A stretch of DNA of 64,000 nucleotides, taken from positions 1 to 64,000 of the forward strand of contig CAYXOL010000026.1 in the NCBI GenBank assembly GCA_964467165.1. The letters run 5' to 3'. This document shows, piece after piece, positions 1 through 9,223 of this stretch; within the stretch, counting starts at the first letter, position 1, and every line of letters begins with the position of its first letter. Position numbers and translations under genes: made by a program. This DNA comes from Clostridium_AD sp964467165. Lineage in GTDB: Bacteria > Bacillota > Clostridia > Clostridiales > Clostridiaceae. The notes beneath the pieces are model-generated. The model was not told the origin of the DNA. It did not search any database and saw only the letters and a program-made list of their open reading frames with translations.

Positions 1-70
1 TATTGAATTGATTGGTAATGAACAAAAATATGAAAATATTATTGGAGAATTTATTAAATTTTATAATTAG
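1..70 (+). CDS. 3' end of an unidentified gene (partial)
   Basis: An open frame enters from the left edge in frame 2 and stops at TAG 68-70. It gives 22 C-terminal residues ending in EFIKFYN, with charged and hydrophobic residues alternating as at the end of a soluble helical protein. No motif is present, so the family cannot be named. No convincing terminator hairpin follows the stop. Confidence 0.4.
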   Translation, partial: IELIGNEQKYENIIGEFIKFYN

Positions 71-570
71 CAATGATTGTTTTCTTGTAGTTTGCTATTA
101 TTTTTAATATTGCGTCTTATTGCAAATTTGAAATTAATTATACATATTAAATCCTTTTATACTTCTAATGGGCACTTTAATCAATAAAAAAAAGAATGTT
201 TAAATATCAATATTTTAATTAATAAAATTGGACAAGCATTAAAAATTAAAAAAAATTTTATGAAAGAAAAATAAAACTAATGAAAGTTAATTACAAAGTT
301 ATGATTTTGTGAATCAAGATGTATACTTTTTAAATTCAAATTGTATATAAATAAAGAAGAGATAATTGTTAACCGTCCCCAAGGATTTCCTTAAACTCCC
401 ATCTAGTTGAACAGCTTTGATAAATGTGGTAAAATGGTAGAATACATATACACATACATATAAGATAATACTAATTGTTCATGGCTGTTATAAAAAAAGA
501 AAGATAGATATAATAATGATTAAAAAAATAATAAATGATATATGAAAAGAATAAAAAGGAGGAATTTAGA
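71..570. other. Intergenic region upstream of fprA, about 500 bases
   Basis: This stretch is very AT-rich with stop codons in all frames and no credible gene. A short less AT-rich patch lies near 371-405. The promoter for the downstream flavodiiron gene is presumably here, but no good -35/-10 pair stands out. The only clear signal is the Shine-Dalgarno AAAAGGAGGAA at about 555-565. Confidence 0.4.
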
Positions 571-1746
571 ATGAAGACAACAAAGTTGAAAGAGAATATT
601 TATTGGATTGGTGTAAATAACCCTGAGCTAAGGGTGTTTGATATTATAATGGAAACAAAAAAAGGAACTACCTATAATTCATATTTAATAGATGATGAAA
701 AAGTTGCTATAATAGATTGTGTTAAAGATGGTTATTTCGAGGAATTTTTAGGTAAAATAAAAGGTGTTATTGGAGAAAGAAAAGTTGATTATATAGTTAT
801 TCAACACACAGAGTTAGATCATAGTGGTTCTTTAGCTAAGTTCTTAGAAGTTTATCCAGAAGCTATTGTTCTTGCTTCAAATGCTGCTATAAATTATTTG
901 AAAGAAATCACTAATGAGGAATTTAATGGTAAGGTAGCGTCGGGACAGGTGTGCTTAGGTAAAAATACATTACAATTTATTTCTGCACCTAATTTACATT
1001 GGCCTGACACAATCTTTACTTATGTTAAGGAAGAAAAAATATTGTTCACTTGCGACGTGATGGGTTGTCATTATTCACCAACTAATTGCATAACGGATAG
1101 TTGCTCAGGTGATTATTTTGATGAAATGAAATATTATTTCGATGTTATAATGGGGCCTTTTAAAAAATTTGTAAATATGGGTCTGGATAAGATTAAAGAT
1201 TTAGAAATAGATATGGTAGCACCAAGCCACGGACCTGTACATGTAGATGATGTTAAGATCTACCTAGACCTATATAGAGAATGGGCTAAGATTGAAGAAA
1301 TAAAAGAAAAAAATATCCAAATATTTTATGTTTCAGCTTATGGTAATACCGAAATTATTGGGAAATATTTAGCTGAGAAAATCAATGAAAAGGGCATAAA
1401 AGCTGAAGCTCATGAAATTACATCTATGGAACTAAGTGATATTGTGGGACTAATTGAAAAAGCAAGTGGGATTATGATAGGTTCTCCAACTATTAATCAA
1501 GATGCTGTAAAACCAGCTTGGGACGTTTTATCCCTAGTTTGTGCAATAACAAACAGAGGAAAGACAGCAGCTGCTTTTGGATCATATGGATGGAGTGGAG
1601 AAGGCGTTCCGATGCTTACGCAAAGGCTAAAGTCTTTAAAATTTAAAGTGGTAGAAGAGGGACTTAGATTTAAATTTGTTCCGGATATCAAAGAATTTGA
1701 GATGGCAGACAAGTTTGTGGAAGAGTATTTACAAATTTTAAGCTAG
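571..1746 (+). CDS. fprA: Flavodiiron protein (FprA-type oxygen/NO reductase)
   Basis: Flavodiiron proteins reduce O2 to water or NO to N2O in the cytoplasm and protect anaerobes. The N-terminal metallo-beta-lactamase-like domain (about 1-250) carries the diiron motif HTELDH at residues 79-84, with further ligands in LHWPDT, TCDVMG and SHGPVH. A flavodoxin domain follows, with the FMN loop near FYVSAYGNTE. The frame is open from 535, but the start at 571 is preferred because AAAAGGAGG lies 7-10 bases ahead and the first codons match the family. The product is 391 residues, close to the usual 390-400. It appears monocistronic. No rubredoxin partner is next to it, so its electron donor must be elsewhere. 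Confidence 0.93.
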   Translation: MKTTKLKENIYWIGVNNPELRVFDIIMETKKGTTYNSYLIDDEKVAIIDCVKDGYFEEFLGKIKGVIGERKVDYIVIQHTELDHSGSLAKFLEVYPEAIVLASNAAINYLKEITNEEFNGKVASGQVCLGKNTLQFISAPNLHWPDTIFTYVKEEKILFTCDVMGCHYSPTNCITDSCSGDYFDEMKYYFDVIMGPFKKFVNMGLDKIKDLEIDMVAPSHGPVHVDDVKIYLDLYREWAKIEEIKEKNIQIFYVSAYGNTEIIGKYLAEKINEKGIKAEAHEITSMELSDIVGLIEKASGIMIGSPTINQDAVKPAWDVLSLVCAITNRGKTAAAFGSYGWSGEGVPMLTQRLKSLKFKVVEEGLRFKFVPDIKEFEMADKFVEEYLQILS

Positions 1747-1991
1747 AGATTTATTAGGAAGTTACAATTTCTATTAAAGCAATAATGAAAAGGAAAATTT
1801 TACTTTAATAGTGGGGTTTTTCTTTTTTTATAAGGAATTAAAAAAAATTTAAAGCAAATAATAGTATATATAAACATATTTAATAATATTATTTTAATTT
1901 CATATAGAAATAAAAAGGTATTTCTAGTATTATTTAAATAAGCATAGAGACTCAATAAATAATTTAATAATGTTTTATGGAGGGGATTTAT

Positions 1992-2390
1992 TTGAATAAA
2001 CAATATATAATAGATTTTTTGAAAATAAATGATTTAAGTGATATAGCTGAAATTCAATATAAAAAAGACACCATAGCACTAAAATTTAAGTATTATTATG
2101 ATGAGGTGGAAATGGAAGCAGCTACATGTTATGCAAATGAAGAAGGAGATATTAAGCAAGATGAAGAGGATTGGTACGAAGAATATTTTTTACCTTATTT
2201 AAGTGATATTGCAGCAGATAATGTGGAAGATATTATGGAAGAATGTGCACAGCAAATGGGAATAGAGTATGAGTTTATTGGTTGTGATATATCACAAGAT
2301 GCATTTTCATTTAATGAATTTGCTGTAGTTTTTTATGATGCAGATGCAGATATAGATACTGATGATATTTTACTTGAATTAGATATCTAA
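1992..2390 (+). CDS. Conserved small acidic protein, function unknown
   Basis: A 132-residue protein, strongly acidic with many Asp/Glu runs (for example DADADIDTDD near the C terminus). It has no signal peptide or membrane helix. An ATG at 1977 is in frame, but it is overlapped by the Shine-Dalgarno GGAGGGGA (1979-1986), so the TTG at 1992 is the better start. I do not recognise a named domain. The predicted strand/helix mix suggests a small soluble fold. It stands alone, ended by a clear terminator at 2426. Confidence 0.75.
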   Translation: MNKQYIIDFLKINDLSDIAEIQYKKDTIALKFKYYYDEVEMEAATCYANEEGDIKQDEEDWYEEYFLPYLSDIAADNVEDIMEECAQQMGIEYEFIGCDISQDAFSFNEFAVVFYDADADIDTDDILLELDI

Positions 2391-2425
2391 AATACTTATA
2401 TCAAAACAATAATCAGTGGATGGTT

Positions 2426-2457
2426 AAGCCACTTTTTTGCAAGTGGCTTTAATTTTT
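2426..2457 (+). terminator. Rho-independent terminator
   Basis: Nine-base arms 2426-2434 and 2441-2449 (aagccactt/aagtggctt) are followed by AATTTTTT. It ends the acidic-protein transcript that stops at 2390. Confidence 0.8.
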
Positions 2458-3055
2458 TGATATTTAACAATAACTTCATCTAGTTGCTGACTGCAAGTTA
2501 CTACTATTTTATCAGTGGGTTTTTTAAAAGTTAGTAGGAAATGTAAAATCAATCTTAAAGACTCTAAGTGTTTTTTTAAAAGTTGTAATTTTATATTCCT
2601 ACATTTATGATTGTTAATCATGCATTTATACCTCTTACTCATGAATTTGTACTCCTTATCGTTAAATTTGTTTTTGTGAAGCAAATATAGTATACCAAAT
2701 TTTTTAAATCTTGTTAGTTTTTTTATTAGTCAATAAAATATACAAAATTACAAAATAGACTATAAATTCGGTAAATAAATAAGCTTTATATGGAAAAATA
2801 TGACAAAAAAATCAATTAAGGTGTTCCTTGAAGCCGTTTTACATAATATGTAATTGACGAAAAAAGTCATAAATTTCTTGTGATATAATTATAAGCCATA
2901 GAATATAATCCATTTTTAATGACATTTCAGAAGGAAAGTCTCCACATTTTATAAGTGGGATTCACATATTACTGTACCGCGGGCGATGATTTAATATTTA
3001 CAGATAAAATGATTTTATATAATAATAAAACTAAAAAAAGTATGGGAGTGATTTT
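2458..3055. other. Long intergenic leader region upstream of the DUF896 gene
   Basis: About 600 bases without a convincing gene. A minus-strand open frame (2424-2684) overlaps the terminator and lacks coding character. A possible extended -10 (TGATATAAT, 2881-2889) would give a leader of about 165 bases before the ATG at 3056. That leader holds a small hairpin (tccac/gtgga, near 2940-2964) and a GC-richer patch (accgcgggcgatga, near 2977-2990) that stands out from its surroundings. This could be a structured 5' UTR, but I cannot match it to a riboswitch class. Confidence 0.35.
2881..2889 (+). promoter_or_regulatory. Possible extended -10 promoter
   Basis: TGATATAAT matches an extended -10 (TGN-TATAAT). 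A TTGACG lies upstream at 2854-2859 but its spacing of 24 bases is too long for a standard -35. It is a candidate promoter for the DUF896-hprK unit. Confidence 0.35.
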
Positions 3056-3235
3056 ATGAGCATAGATGAGTTAACTAATAGGATAAATTACCTTTATAAG
3101 AAAAGCCAAGAAAAAGAACTTTCTGAGGAAGAGAAAATAGAACAGCAAGAGTTAAGACAAAAGTATATTAATAATGTTAAAAGAAATTTTAGAGCGCAAT
3201 TAGATACAATTGTGAAAGTAGAAAAAAAGGATTAA
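3056..3235 (+). CDS. DUF896 (YnzC/UPF0291) family protein
   Basis: A 59-residue highly charged helical protein starting MSIDELTNRINYLYKK and containing LSEEEKIEQQELR then YINNVKRNFRAQLD. This is the typical DUF896/YnzC pattern: a two-helix hairpin, mostly in Firmicutes, with a proposed link to the SOS or stress response in Bacillus but no firm biochemical role. TATGGGAGTG at about 3041-3050 serves as ribosome site. It lies 33 bases upstream of hprK and is probably co-transcribed with it. Confidence 0.85.
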   Translation: MSIDELTNRINYLYKKSQEKELSEEEKIEQQELRQKYINNVKRNFRAQLDTIVKVEKKD

Positions 3236-3268
3236 AATCAATTAATTTATTAGAAATGAGGAGTTTAA

Positions 3269-4192
3269 ATGGCGGTTACAATAGAGGAATTAATAGAGCA
3301 TTTTAAGTTAGAGATTTTAGTAGCTGGGGAGAAGGGCAAATTAATTAATGTTACTGATATTAATAGGCCTGGGCTTCAAATCGCTGGCTTTTACAAATAT
3401 TTTGATAATAAGAGAGTTCAATTAATTGGTATGGCAGAGTGGAGTTTTCTAGATTGCATGGAAGTGGAACTTAGGAAGAAACGAATTGACAAATATTTTA
3501 AATTGGATCCCTTCTGTGTTATTATTACTAGAGATTTGCAGCCACATAAGGAAATCTTGGATTCAGCAAAAGAAAATGGAATATGGATTTTAAAAACGAA
3601 ATCAATTTCCACAAGATTTATTAGTAAGCTTACAAATTTCTTAGATACTAAGTTAGCCCCAGAAACTAGGCTCCATGGGGTTCTAGTAGACGTATATGGT
3701 ATAGGAATATTACTCAGTGGTGAAAGTGGTATAGGTAAGAGTGAATGTGCCCTAGAATTAATAAAGAGGGGTCATAGACTGATTGCAGACGATGCGGTAG
3801 ATATTAAAGAAATTGATGGTACGCTGCTTGGAAGTTGTCCATACATAACTTCGGGTATGCTAGAAGTAAGAGGTATGGGAATAATAGATATTCCAGCGAT
3901 TTACGGTATGAGTTCTGTTCTAAATACTAAGACTATTAGTATACTGATATCTCTTACACTTTGGAACGAGAATGAAGAATATGATAGGCTCGGTATAGAT
4001 AATGAATTTATGGATATTCTAAATGTGCCTGTAAGAAAAATAACACTGCCAATTAGGCCAGGTAGAAATATAGCGGTGATTATTGAAGCGGCTGCTGCTA
4101 ATTATAGATATAGTTTAAATTCTGAGATAACACCAGTTGAAACTATAAATAGGAGAATAGAGGAAGTAACTGGAGCTGGTAAAATTAAATAA
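3269..4192 (+). CDS. hprK: HPr kinase/phosphorylase
   Basis: Phosphorylates and dephosphorylates Ser46 of HPr, the master switch of carbon catabolite repression in Firmicutes. The N-terminal domain (1-125) is followed by the P-loop GESGIGKSE at 151-159, catalytic His136 (RLHG) and Asp174-Asp175 after LIA. The HprK signature EVRGMGIIDI follows. Length 307 matches the family (about 310). The start ATG 3269 has GAGGAG a few bases upstream. It sits with a DUF896 gene rather than with lgt or PTS genes. Confidence 0.95.
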   Translation: MAVTIEELIEHFKLEILVAGEKGKLINVTDINRPGLQIAGFYKYFDNKRVQLIGMAEWSFLDCMEVELRKKRIDKYFKLDPFCVIITRDLQPHKEILDSAKENGIWILKTKSISTRFISKLTNFLDTKLAPETRLHGVLVDVYGIGILLSGESGIGKSECALELIKRGHRLIADDAVDIKEIDGTLLGSCPYITSGMLEVRGMGIIDIPAIYGMSSVLNTKTISILISLTLWNENEEYDRLGIDNEFMDILNVPVRKITLPIRPGRNIAVIIEAAAANYRYSLNSEITPVETINRRIEEVTGAGKIK

Positions 4193-4422
4193 AAAAATAT
4201 AATATATTTAATAATATGCAATTTTCAGATAATAAAAACTCAAAAATATATATACAATACTGTAAAAATACTGTTTATTTGTAAATTTTGAAAGTTTAAA
4301 TTTAATTAGTAGCAAGGGTACTTAAAAGCCTGTTTTTAGAGCATTTTTCGCGTTTGTAATTTAGTAAAATGTTTAGTAGAATAGTAATTACAAAATGTGT
4401 TTATAGTAGGGGGTAATTAAAA

Positions 4423-5829
4423 ATGTCTGATATTAAAAAGTTAGAAAAAAAATATGAATTAGCTTGGGATAAATATACTAAGGGGGATTTAGAAAAAGTC
4501 TTCGCATTATCTGATACTTACATAGATTTTATGTCAAAATGTAAAACTGAAAGAGAGTGCATAACTGAATTTATTATTTTAGCTGAGAAAAATGGTTACA
4601 AAAACATTGATACTTATATAAATGAAGGAACTAAATTAAAAACTGGTGATAAGGTTTATGCAAACTGCATGGGAAAAACTCTAGCATTATTTTTAATAGG
4701 TTCGGAGCCTATTGAAAAGGGATTTAAAATTCTAGGTGCTCATGTGGATTCACCAAGACTGGATTTAAAACAAAATCCATTATATGAAGATTCTGATTTG
4801 GCGCTAGCTAAAACACATTATTATGGTGGAGTTAAGAAGTATCAATGGGTGACTATTCCGTTAGCTATCCATGGTGTTGTGGTTAAGAAAGATGGTACAG
4901 TAGTAAATGTAGTAATCGGTGAGGATGAAAAAGAGCCAGTAGTTGGAATTTCAGATCTTTTAATTCACTTATCTGCAGACCAAATGAAAAAAACTTTAGA
5001 CAAAGGTATTGAAGGCGAAGATTTAAACGTATTTATGGGAAGCATACCAGTAGAAGATAAGGAAGCTAAAAATAGAGTTAAGTTAAATATATTAAGACTT
5101 CTAAATGATAAATATGATATAGACGAAGAAGATTTTGTATCATCTGAACTTGAAGTAGTACCAGCAGGAAGAGCCAGAAGTTACGGACTAGATAGTAGTA
5201 TGATTATGGCTTATGGACATGATGATAGAGTTTGTGCTTATACATCTTATGAAGCATTAATGAACATTAAAGAAACAGATAAAACTTGTATAGTTTTACT
5301 TGTAGATAAAGAAGAAGTAGGTAGTATTGGTGCAACAGGAATGCAATCTAGATTCTTTGAAAATACAGTAGCTGAAGTTGTTAATTTAATGGGAGAATAT
5401 AGTGATCTAAAAGTAAGAAGAGCATTAGCAAATTCAAAAATGTTATCTTCTGACGTAAGTGCTGCTTTTGACCCTAACTTTCCTTCAGTTATGGAAAAAC
5501 AAAATTCTGCATACTTTGGTAAAGGTATAGTTTTAAACAAGTATACTGGAGCTCGCGGAAAAGGTGGATGTAACGATGCAAACCCAGAATTTATTGCAGA
5601 GCTTAGAACTATAATGGCAAAACATAAAATTTCATGGCAAACATCAGAGCTTGGCAAAGTGGATCAAGGCGGCGGCGGTACTATAGCTTATATATTAGCT
5701 GAGTATGGTATGCAGGTTATTGATTCAGGAGTTGCGCTTCATAACATGCATGCACCATGGGAAATTGCAAGTAAAGCAGATATATATGAAGCTTTTAGAG
5801 CTTACGAAGCATTTTTAATAGAGATTTAA
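4423..5829 (+). CDS. M18-family metalloaminopeptidase
   Basis: A cytoplasmic aminopeptidase of the aspartyl aminopeptidase family, with a two-metal active site that releases N-terminal residues from peptides. Seen motifs: AHVDSPRLDLK (metal His107), AYGHDDRVCAY, the catalytic Glu pair in DKEEVGSIGATGMQSRF, SSDVSAAFDPN, DQGGGGTIAY and the C-terminal metal His in ALHNMHAPWE. Length 468 is normal for bacterial M18 enzymes. The ribosome site AGGGGG lies 9 bases upstream of ATG. It is apparently monocistronic, after 230 AT-rich bases with no other feature. Exact substrate specificity cannot be read. Confidence 0.92.
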   Translation: MSDIKKLEKKYELAWDKYTKGDLEKVFALSDTYIDFMSKCKTERECITEFIILAEKNGYKNIDTYINEGTKLKTGDKVYANCMGKTLALFLIGSEPIEKGFKILGAHVDSPRLDLKQNPLYEDSDLALAKTHYYGGVKKYQWVTIPLAIHGVVVKKDGTVVNVVIGEDEKEPVVGISDLLIHLSADQMKKTLDKGIEGEDLNVFMGSIPVEDKEAKNRVKLNILRLLNDKYDIDEEDFVSSELEVVPAGRARSYGLDSSMIMAYGHDDRVCAYTSYEALMNIKETDKTCIVLLVDKEEVGSIGATGMQSRFFENTVAEVVNLMGEYSDLKVRRALANSKMLSSDVSAAFDPNFPSVMEKQNSAYFGKGIVLNKYTGARGKGGCNDANPEFIAELRTIMAKHKISWQTSELGKVDQGGGGTIAYILAEYGMQVIDSGVALHNMHAPWEIASKADIYEAFRAYEAFLIEI

Positions 5830-5831
5830 AG

Positions 5832-6022
5832 AAAAAAAGTATATATTACTACAACTGCATCTCACTATGCTAAGTAATTCTAAGCTGATTTTATGAAAGA
5901 TACTAAAAAGTACAAACTCGCTAGCGCTCAAACATGTACTTTTCTTCACGTATCTTTCATAAAATCATCTAAGAATTATTAAAGCTTGTTCAAATGCAGT
6001 TTACGTAATATATACTTTTTTT
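5832..6022. repeat. 191-bp extended imperfect palindrome between convergent genes
   Basis: The whole stretch folds back on itself. The ends are aaaaaaagtatatattac (5832 onward) and its complement ending at 6022. Inside them, ACTGCAT pairs with ATGCAGT, an imperfect CTAAGTAATTCTAAG arm pairs further in, and GATTTTATGAAAGATAC pairs with GTATCTTTCATAAAATC. The tip contains GTACAA/TGTAC flanking a loop with GCTAGC. It is far longer than a normal terminator and fits a MITE-like or REP-like element whose two arms diverged slightly. A separate ordinary terminator follows at 6041. Confidence 0.65.
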
Positions 6023-6040
6023 AACGCTTTTAAGGGAAAC

Positions 6041-6069
6041 AAAAAAGGGATGTGAAAACATCCCTTTTT
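6041..6069. terminator. Bidirectional terminator
   Basis: Arms AAAAGGGATGT and ACATCCCTTTT are separated by GAAA, with A- and T-runs on both sides. It can stop the aminopeptidase transcript and the convergent PHP gene. It overlaps the PHP stop codon. Confidence 0.88.
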
Positions 6070-6901
6070 ATGAATCTAATTCTTTTACAAAGATATCTAG
6101 CTCATTATGGCTTAGGAAAACTGAACCAATAACACCATGACTGGTATCAGAGGTTGTAATGCCGTGGAAATCTGAGCCTGCAGTAATAAACTTATTGTAT
6201 TCTCTAGCCTTTGCTTTTAGAAAAGCCTTTTGTTTTTTTGTATTTACTGGATAGACGGCCTCAATACCGTCAAAATCAAATGCCATCATTTCATCTATAG
6301 AAGACTTTTTGATTAGTACAGGGTGGGCAAGTACTACTAATGCATTAACTTTCTTTAACATAGAGATACCGTCCGCAGTTGAAATTTTCTTGGTTTGCAC
6401 GTATGCTGGGCTATCGTTCGAAAGTAAATTATCAAATATATACTTCCAATCATATTTGTAACCAGCATTCATTATAGCTTTAGCTATGTGAGGTCTAGCT
6501 ATTACCCCCTTGGCATCATCTAAAATTTTCTGATAATCCAATTTTATATTGAAAAATGTATCTAGATTTTCCACTATCTTTTCAGCTCTTAATACTCTAT
6601 AATTCTCCATATCCTTTAAGTAATTTTGAAAGACTCCATTTTTATATTTGTCATCTTTAAAATAACCTAAAATATGAATACTTTCTTTATTGTGAATAGT
6701 AGAGAGCTCTATGGCAGGTATTACCCTTATATTTTCACTTAAACCTTCCCTAATTCCCTCTTCAACATTTAAAGTAGTGTCATGATCTGTTATTGCAATA
6801 ATATCTAAACCTCTTGTAGAAGCTGTATAAATTAATTCCTTAGGACTTAGTTTTCCATCAGATGCATTTGTATGAAGATGAAAATCACCTCTATTGTACA
6901 T
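6068..6901 (-). CDS. PHP-domain phosphoesterase
   Basis: A PHP-family metal-dependent phosphoesterase of the YciV/TrpH type, some members of which hydrolyse nucleoside 3',5'-bisphosphates or 5' ends of short RNA. Motif order: DFHLHTNASDG (residues 6-16), ITDHDTT, IELSTIH with metal-binding Glu, ARPHIAKAI, VLAHPVL and the final GSDFHG. All metal-binding His/Asp positions look intact. Length 277 is typical. The ribosome site GAGGTGA precedes the ATG. Substrate is inferred only from the family. Confidence 0.88.
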   Translation of the reverse strand: MYNRGDFHLHTNASDGKLSPKELIYTASTRGLDIIAITDHDTTLNVEEGIREGLSENIRVIPAIELSTIHNKESIHILGYFKDDKYKNGVFQNYLKDMENYRVLRAEKIVENLDTFFNIKLDYQKILDDAKGVIARPHIAKAIMNAGYKYDWKYIFDNLLSNDSPAYVQTKKISTADGISMLKKVNALVVLAHPVLIKKSSIDEMMAFDFDGIEAVYPVNTKKQKAFLKAKAREYNKFITAGSDFHGITTSDTSHGVIGSVFLSHNELDIFVKELDS

Positions 6902-7038
6902 AAAATCACCTCGAATCTAAAGTTTACCATAGGTCACATATAAATAAATTAAAATAAGTATGTTAAATTATTTACTTTTAATGTGCCTTACATCATTTTA
7001 ACTAATATTCAGCAATATTGAAAGGGGTTTATAATAAA

Positions 7039-8319
7039 TTAACTTAGATTTCTGATTTTTTCAACTTCATTAGTAAATTCTTCATATTCTCGTAGTGTAT
7101 CTTGATATGCTTTTTCTCTAATAGTATCTAGTTCATAAAAATTAGTCTTTACTATTTCTACGATGTTCCTATCAATTTCATAAGCATCAGACATTGATAC
7201 TAGAATATTTAATGCTTTTTCTTTTGTCATTGAATCTCTATACGGTCGCTTTTCCATTAGAGCAGTGAATATATCTGCAACTGACATAATCCTTGAACCC
7301 AAGGGGATTTCTTCATCCTTAAGTCCAAAGGGATATCCACTCCCATTTAATTTTTCATGATGTAGTGATCCCCATTGTCTTATAGTTTCAAAACCGCGTA
7401 CATTCGCTAAAACCCTGTTAGTATGATAAGCATGTGTTCGCATTAAATCAAATTCAGCTTTTGCTAAGGGGCCAGGATTTTCGAGTATTTCAGTTGGTAT
7501 AGCTAGTTTTCCTAAATCGTGAATGTATCCTGCATATCTTATAATTTTAGCCTGATTCTCACTAAATCCTGCATATTTAGCAATGGTCTCGGAACAAGCA
7601 GCTACAGAAGAGGAATGCGATGATGTAAAGCGACTTTTAAAATCAACCAAGCGACTCATGAATATCATAAAGTCTTCTAAACTATTGTCGGTATAAATAA
7701 AAAAATCATTATTGCTATTTTGTGTGATAAAATTGGGTCTGTCAAGATATTGCATGCCTAGCCAAAAGCTATCTTTTTTAGATAGTTCCATATATGCATC
7801 AACTATTTGAGGATGAAATAAATCACCCTTTACCTTACTTATTTTTTTGTTTATTTTATAAACAGAATTTAGTATATTTGTGTCTTGCGTATTCACTAAT
7901 ATAGAAACTCGGTCAGCTAAATGTAATATATGACTCCCCAAGGGGATTGTTTGATTATTTATACCAATACATTCTCCATTCAACCAGCTATAGTGATGAT
8001 AGCGTATTATTTCCGAAATATTTGAAAATTGTTTAAATTTATTTAATAATAAATATCCTTTTTCAGCGTGGAAATCATAATCCTTATATTCAAATTCAAT
8101 AGGTGCAAGTCTTTCTAAAAGTGTTAAACCACCAATATCATGTAGTGACCCGGCAATTTCTAATTCAATTTGTTCATGAGTAGATAATTCTAATTGCTTA
8201 GCTAAAGAATATGAAATATAGGCTACTAACTTATGATGGTTAGCCACAATTGGGCTTACTAGGTCTATAGTTTCAGTTATTGTAAGCACTAACTCTGATA
8301 ATTGAAATGTGGGAATCAT
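7039..8319 (-). CDS. HD-GYP domain protein with two HD regions (likely c-di-GMP phosphodiesterase)
   Basis: Residues 1-190 contain a divergent HD domain (HHKLVAYIS, SLHDIGG, RYHHYSW). The C-terminal half is a full HD-GYP domain: HDLGKLAIP, RTHAYHTNRVL, HHEKLNGSGYP and SVADIFTALMEKRPYR. HD-GYP proteins hydrolyse cyclic di-GMP to pGpG or GMP. The frame is open to 8391, but ATG 8319 has GAGAGGTTG upstream and begins with a family-like MIPTFQLSEL; no such signal exists at 8391. No signal peptide or membrane span is present, so it is probably cytosolic. The first HD domain may be a sensor or a degenerate copy. Confidence 0.85.
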   Translation of the reverse strand: MIPTFQLSELVLTITETIDLVSPIVANHHKLVAYISYSLAKQLELSTHEQIELEIAGSLHDIGGLTLLERLAPIEFEYKDYDFHAEKGYLLLNKFKQFSNISEIIRYHHYSWLNGECIGINNQTIPLGSHILHLADRVSILVNTQDTNILNSVYKINKKISKVKGDLFHPQIVDAYMELSKKDSFWLGMQYLDRPNFITQNSNNDFFIYTDNSLEDFMIFMSRLVDFKSRFTSSHSSSVAACSETIAKYAGFSENQAKIIRYAGYIHDLGKLAIPTEILENPGPLAKAEFDLMRTHAYHTNRVLANVRGFETIRQWGSLHHEKLNGSGYPFGLKDEEIPLGSRIMSVADIFTALMEKRPYRDSMTKEKALNILVSMSDAYEIDRNIVEIVKTNFYELDTIREKAYQDTLREYEEFTNEVEKIRNLS

Positions 8320-8586
8320 TTTATAACAACCTCTCTTAATAATTTTGCTAAATCCAATATGCTTATTATTACATTTTATTTTATACTTCAAAATACGTCA
8401 ACGTCAATATTTTTTTACATAATTCGAGTTTGTTTTTCTAAAAAACCTATAAAAAATATAATAAGTATGGAAAAGCTATGGGGGTCACTGAAGGGGCTAT
8501 GAATCAATTAAAAGATTACTTTCTAAAATAACAAGAGCCTTTATGAGGCTTATTTTAATCCTGATGATTTTCTTCGAATTATTTGC

Positions 8587-8592
8587 TATAAT
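8587..8592 (+). promoter_or_regulatory. Possible -10 box for the pab/fol operon
   Basis: TATAAT lies 30 bases upstream of the pabA start. The -35 is not clear. It is the only candidate between the divergent HD-GYP gene and pabA. A weak hairpin (agcct/aggct, near 8531-8547) lies just upstream. Confidence 0.35.
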
Positions 8593-8622
8593 AGGTAATT
8601 ATAAGAGAATAGGAGAGCGTTT

Positions 8623-9207
8623 ATGTTTTTGATGATAGACAATTACGATTCATTTGTATACAACCTAGTTAGATACTTTGAGGAGCTGGGTGAGGAAATA
8701 TTAATCTATAGAAACGACAAAATTTCAATGGAGGATATTGAGAGAATTAAACCAGAAGCTATAATTATTTCACCAGGTCCCAAATCACCAGAAGATGCAG
8801 GTAAATGTATGGAAATAGTTGAAAAATTCAAAGAGAGCATACCTATTTTAGGAATATGCTTAGGGCATCAGATTATAGGGAAGGTGTTTGGGGGAAGAAT
8901 TATTCAAGGCTCGCAGCCAGTACATGGAAAAGTATTTGAAATTGTACATAGTGGAAAATATATGTTTAAAAACATTGTAAGCCCGATGAAGGTTACAAGA
9001 TACCATTCTTTAATAATAGAGAGAGCCACATTGCCAGAAGTGTTAGAAGTAACTAGTGAAACTTATGATGGAGTTATAATGGGAATAAGACATAAGCAGT
9101 ATCATATTGAAGGGGTGCAATTTCATCCTGAAGCAGAGCTTACGGAATACGGTCACGAAATTATTAAAAATTTTATTGATGAAGTTAGAACTCAAAAAAA
9201 ATGTTAA
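8623..9207 (+). CDS. pabA: Aminodeoxychorismate synthase, glutaminase subunit
   Basis: Class I glutamine amidotransferase giving ammonia to PabB for p-aminobenzoate synthesis. It starts MFLMIDNYDSFVYNL, the usual PabA/TrpG opening. The nucleophile Cys79 lies in GICLGHQ, and the His168/Glu170 pair in FHPEAELTEYG. Length 194 is standard. It lies 16 bases before pabB, in a pab/fol cluster rather than with trp genes, and its partner carries the PabB-specific PIKGT motif; both argue for PabA over TrpG. Confidence 0.93.
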   Translation: MFLMIDNYDSFVYNLVRYFEELGEEILIYRNDKISMEDIERIKPEAIIISPGPKSPEDAGKCMEIVEKFKESIPILGICLGHQIIGKVFGGRIIQGSQPVHGKVFEIVHSGKYMFKNIVSPMKVTRYHSLIIERATLPEVLEVTSETYDGVIMGIRHKQYHIEGVQFHPEAELTEYGHEIIKNFIDEVRTQKKC

Positions 9208-9223
9208 AAGCTAAGGAGAAAAA

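Noticed and set aside
2424..2684. Minus-strand 86-codon open frame
   Set aside because: It overlaps the clear terminator at 2426-2457, is rich in Lys/Leu from AT-rich DNA, and shows no domain.
2930..2990. Possible RNase P RNA (aaggaaagtc resembles its conserved GAGGAAAGTC segment) or fluoride riboswitch (gggcgatga)
   Set aside because: The region is far too short for RNase P, and the other conserved blocks of either RNA are absent.
5247..5657. 136-codon minus-strand frame inside the aminopeptidase gene
   Set aside because: It is antisense to conserved M18 motifs and has no ribosome site.
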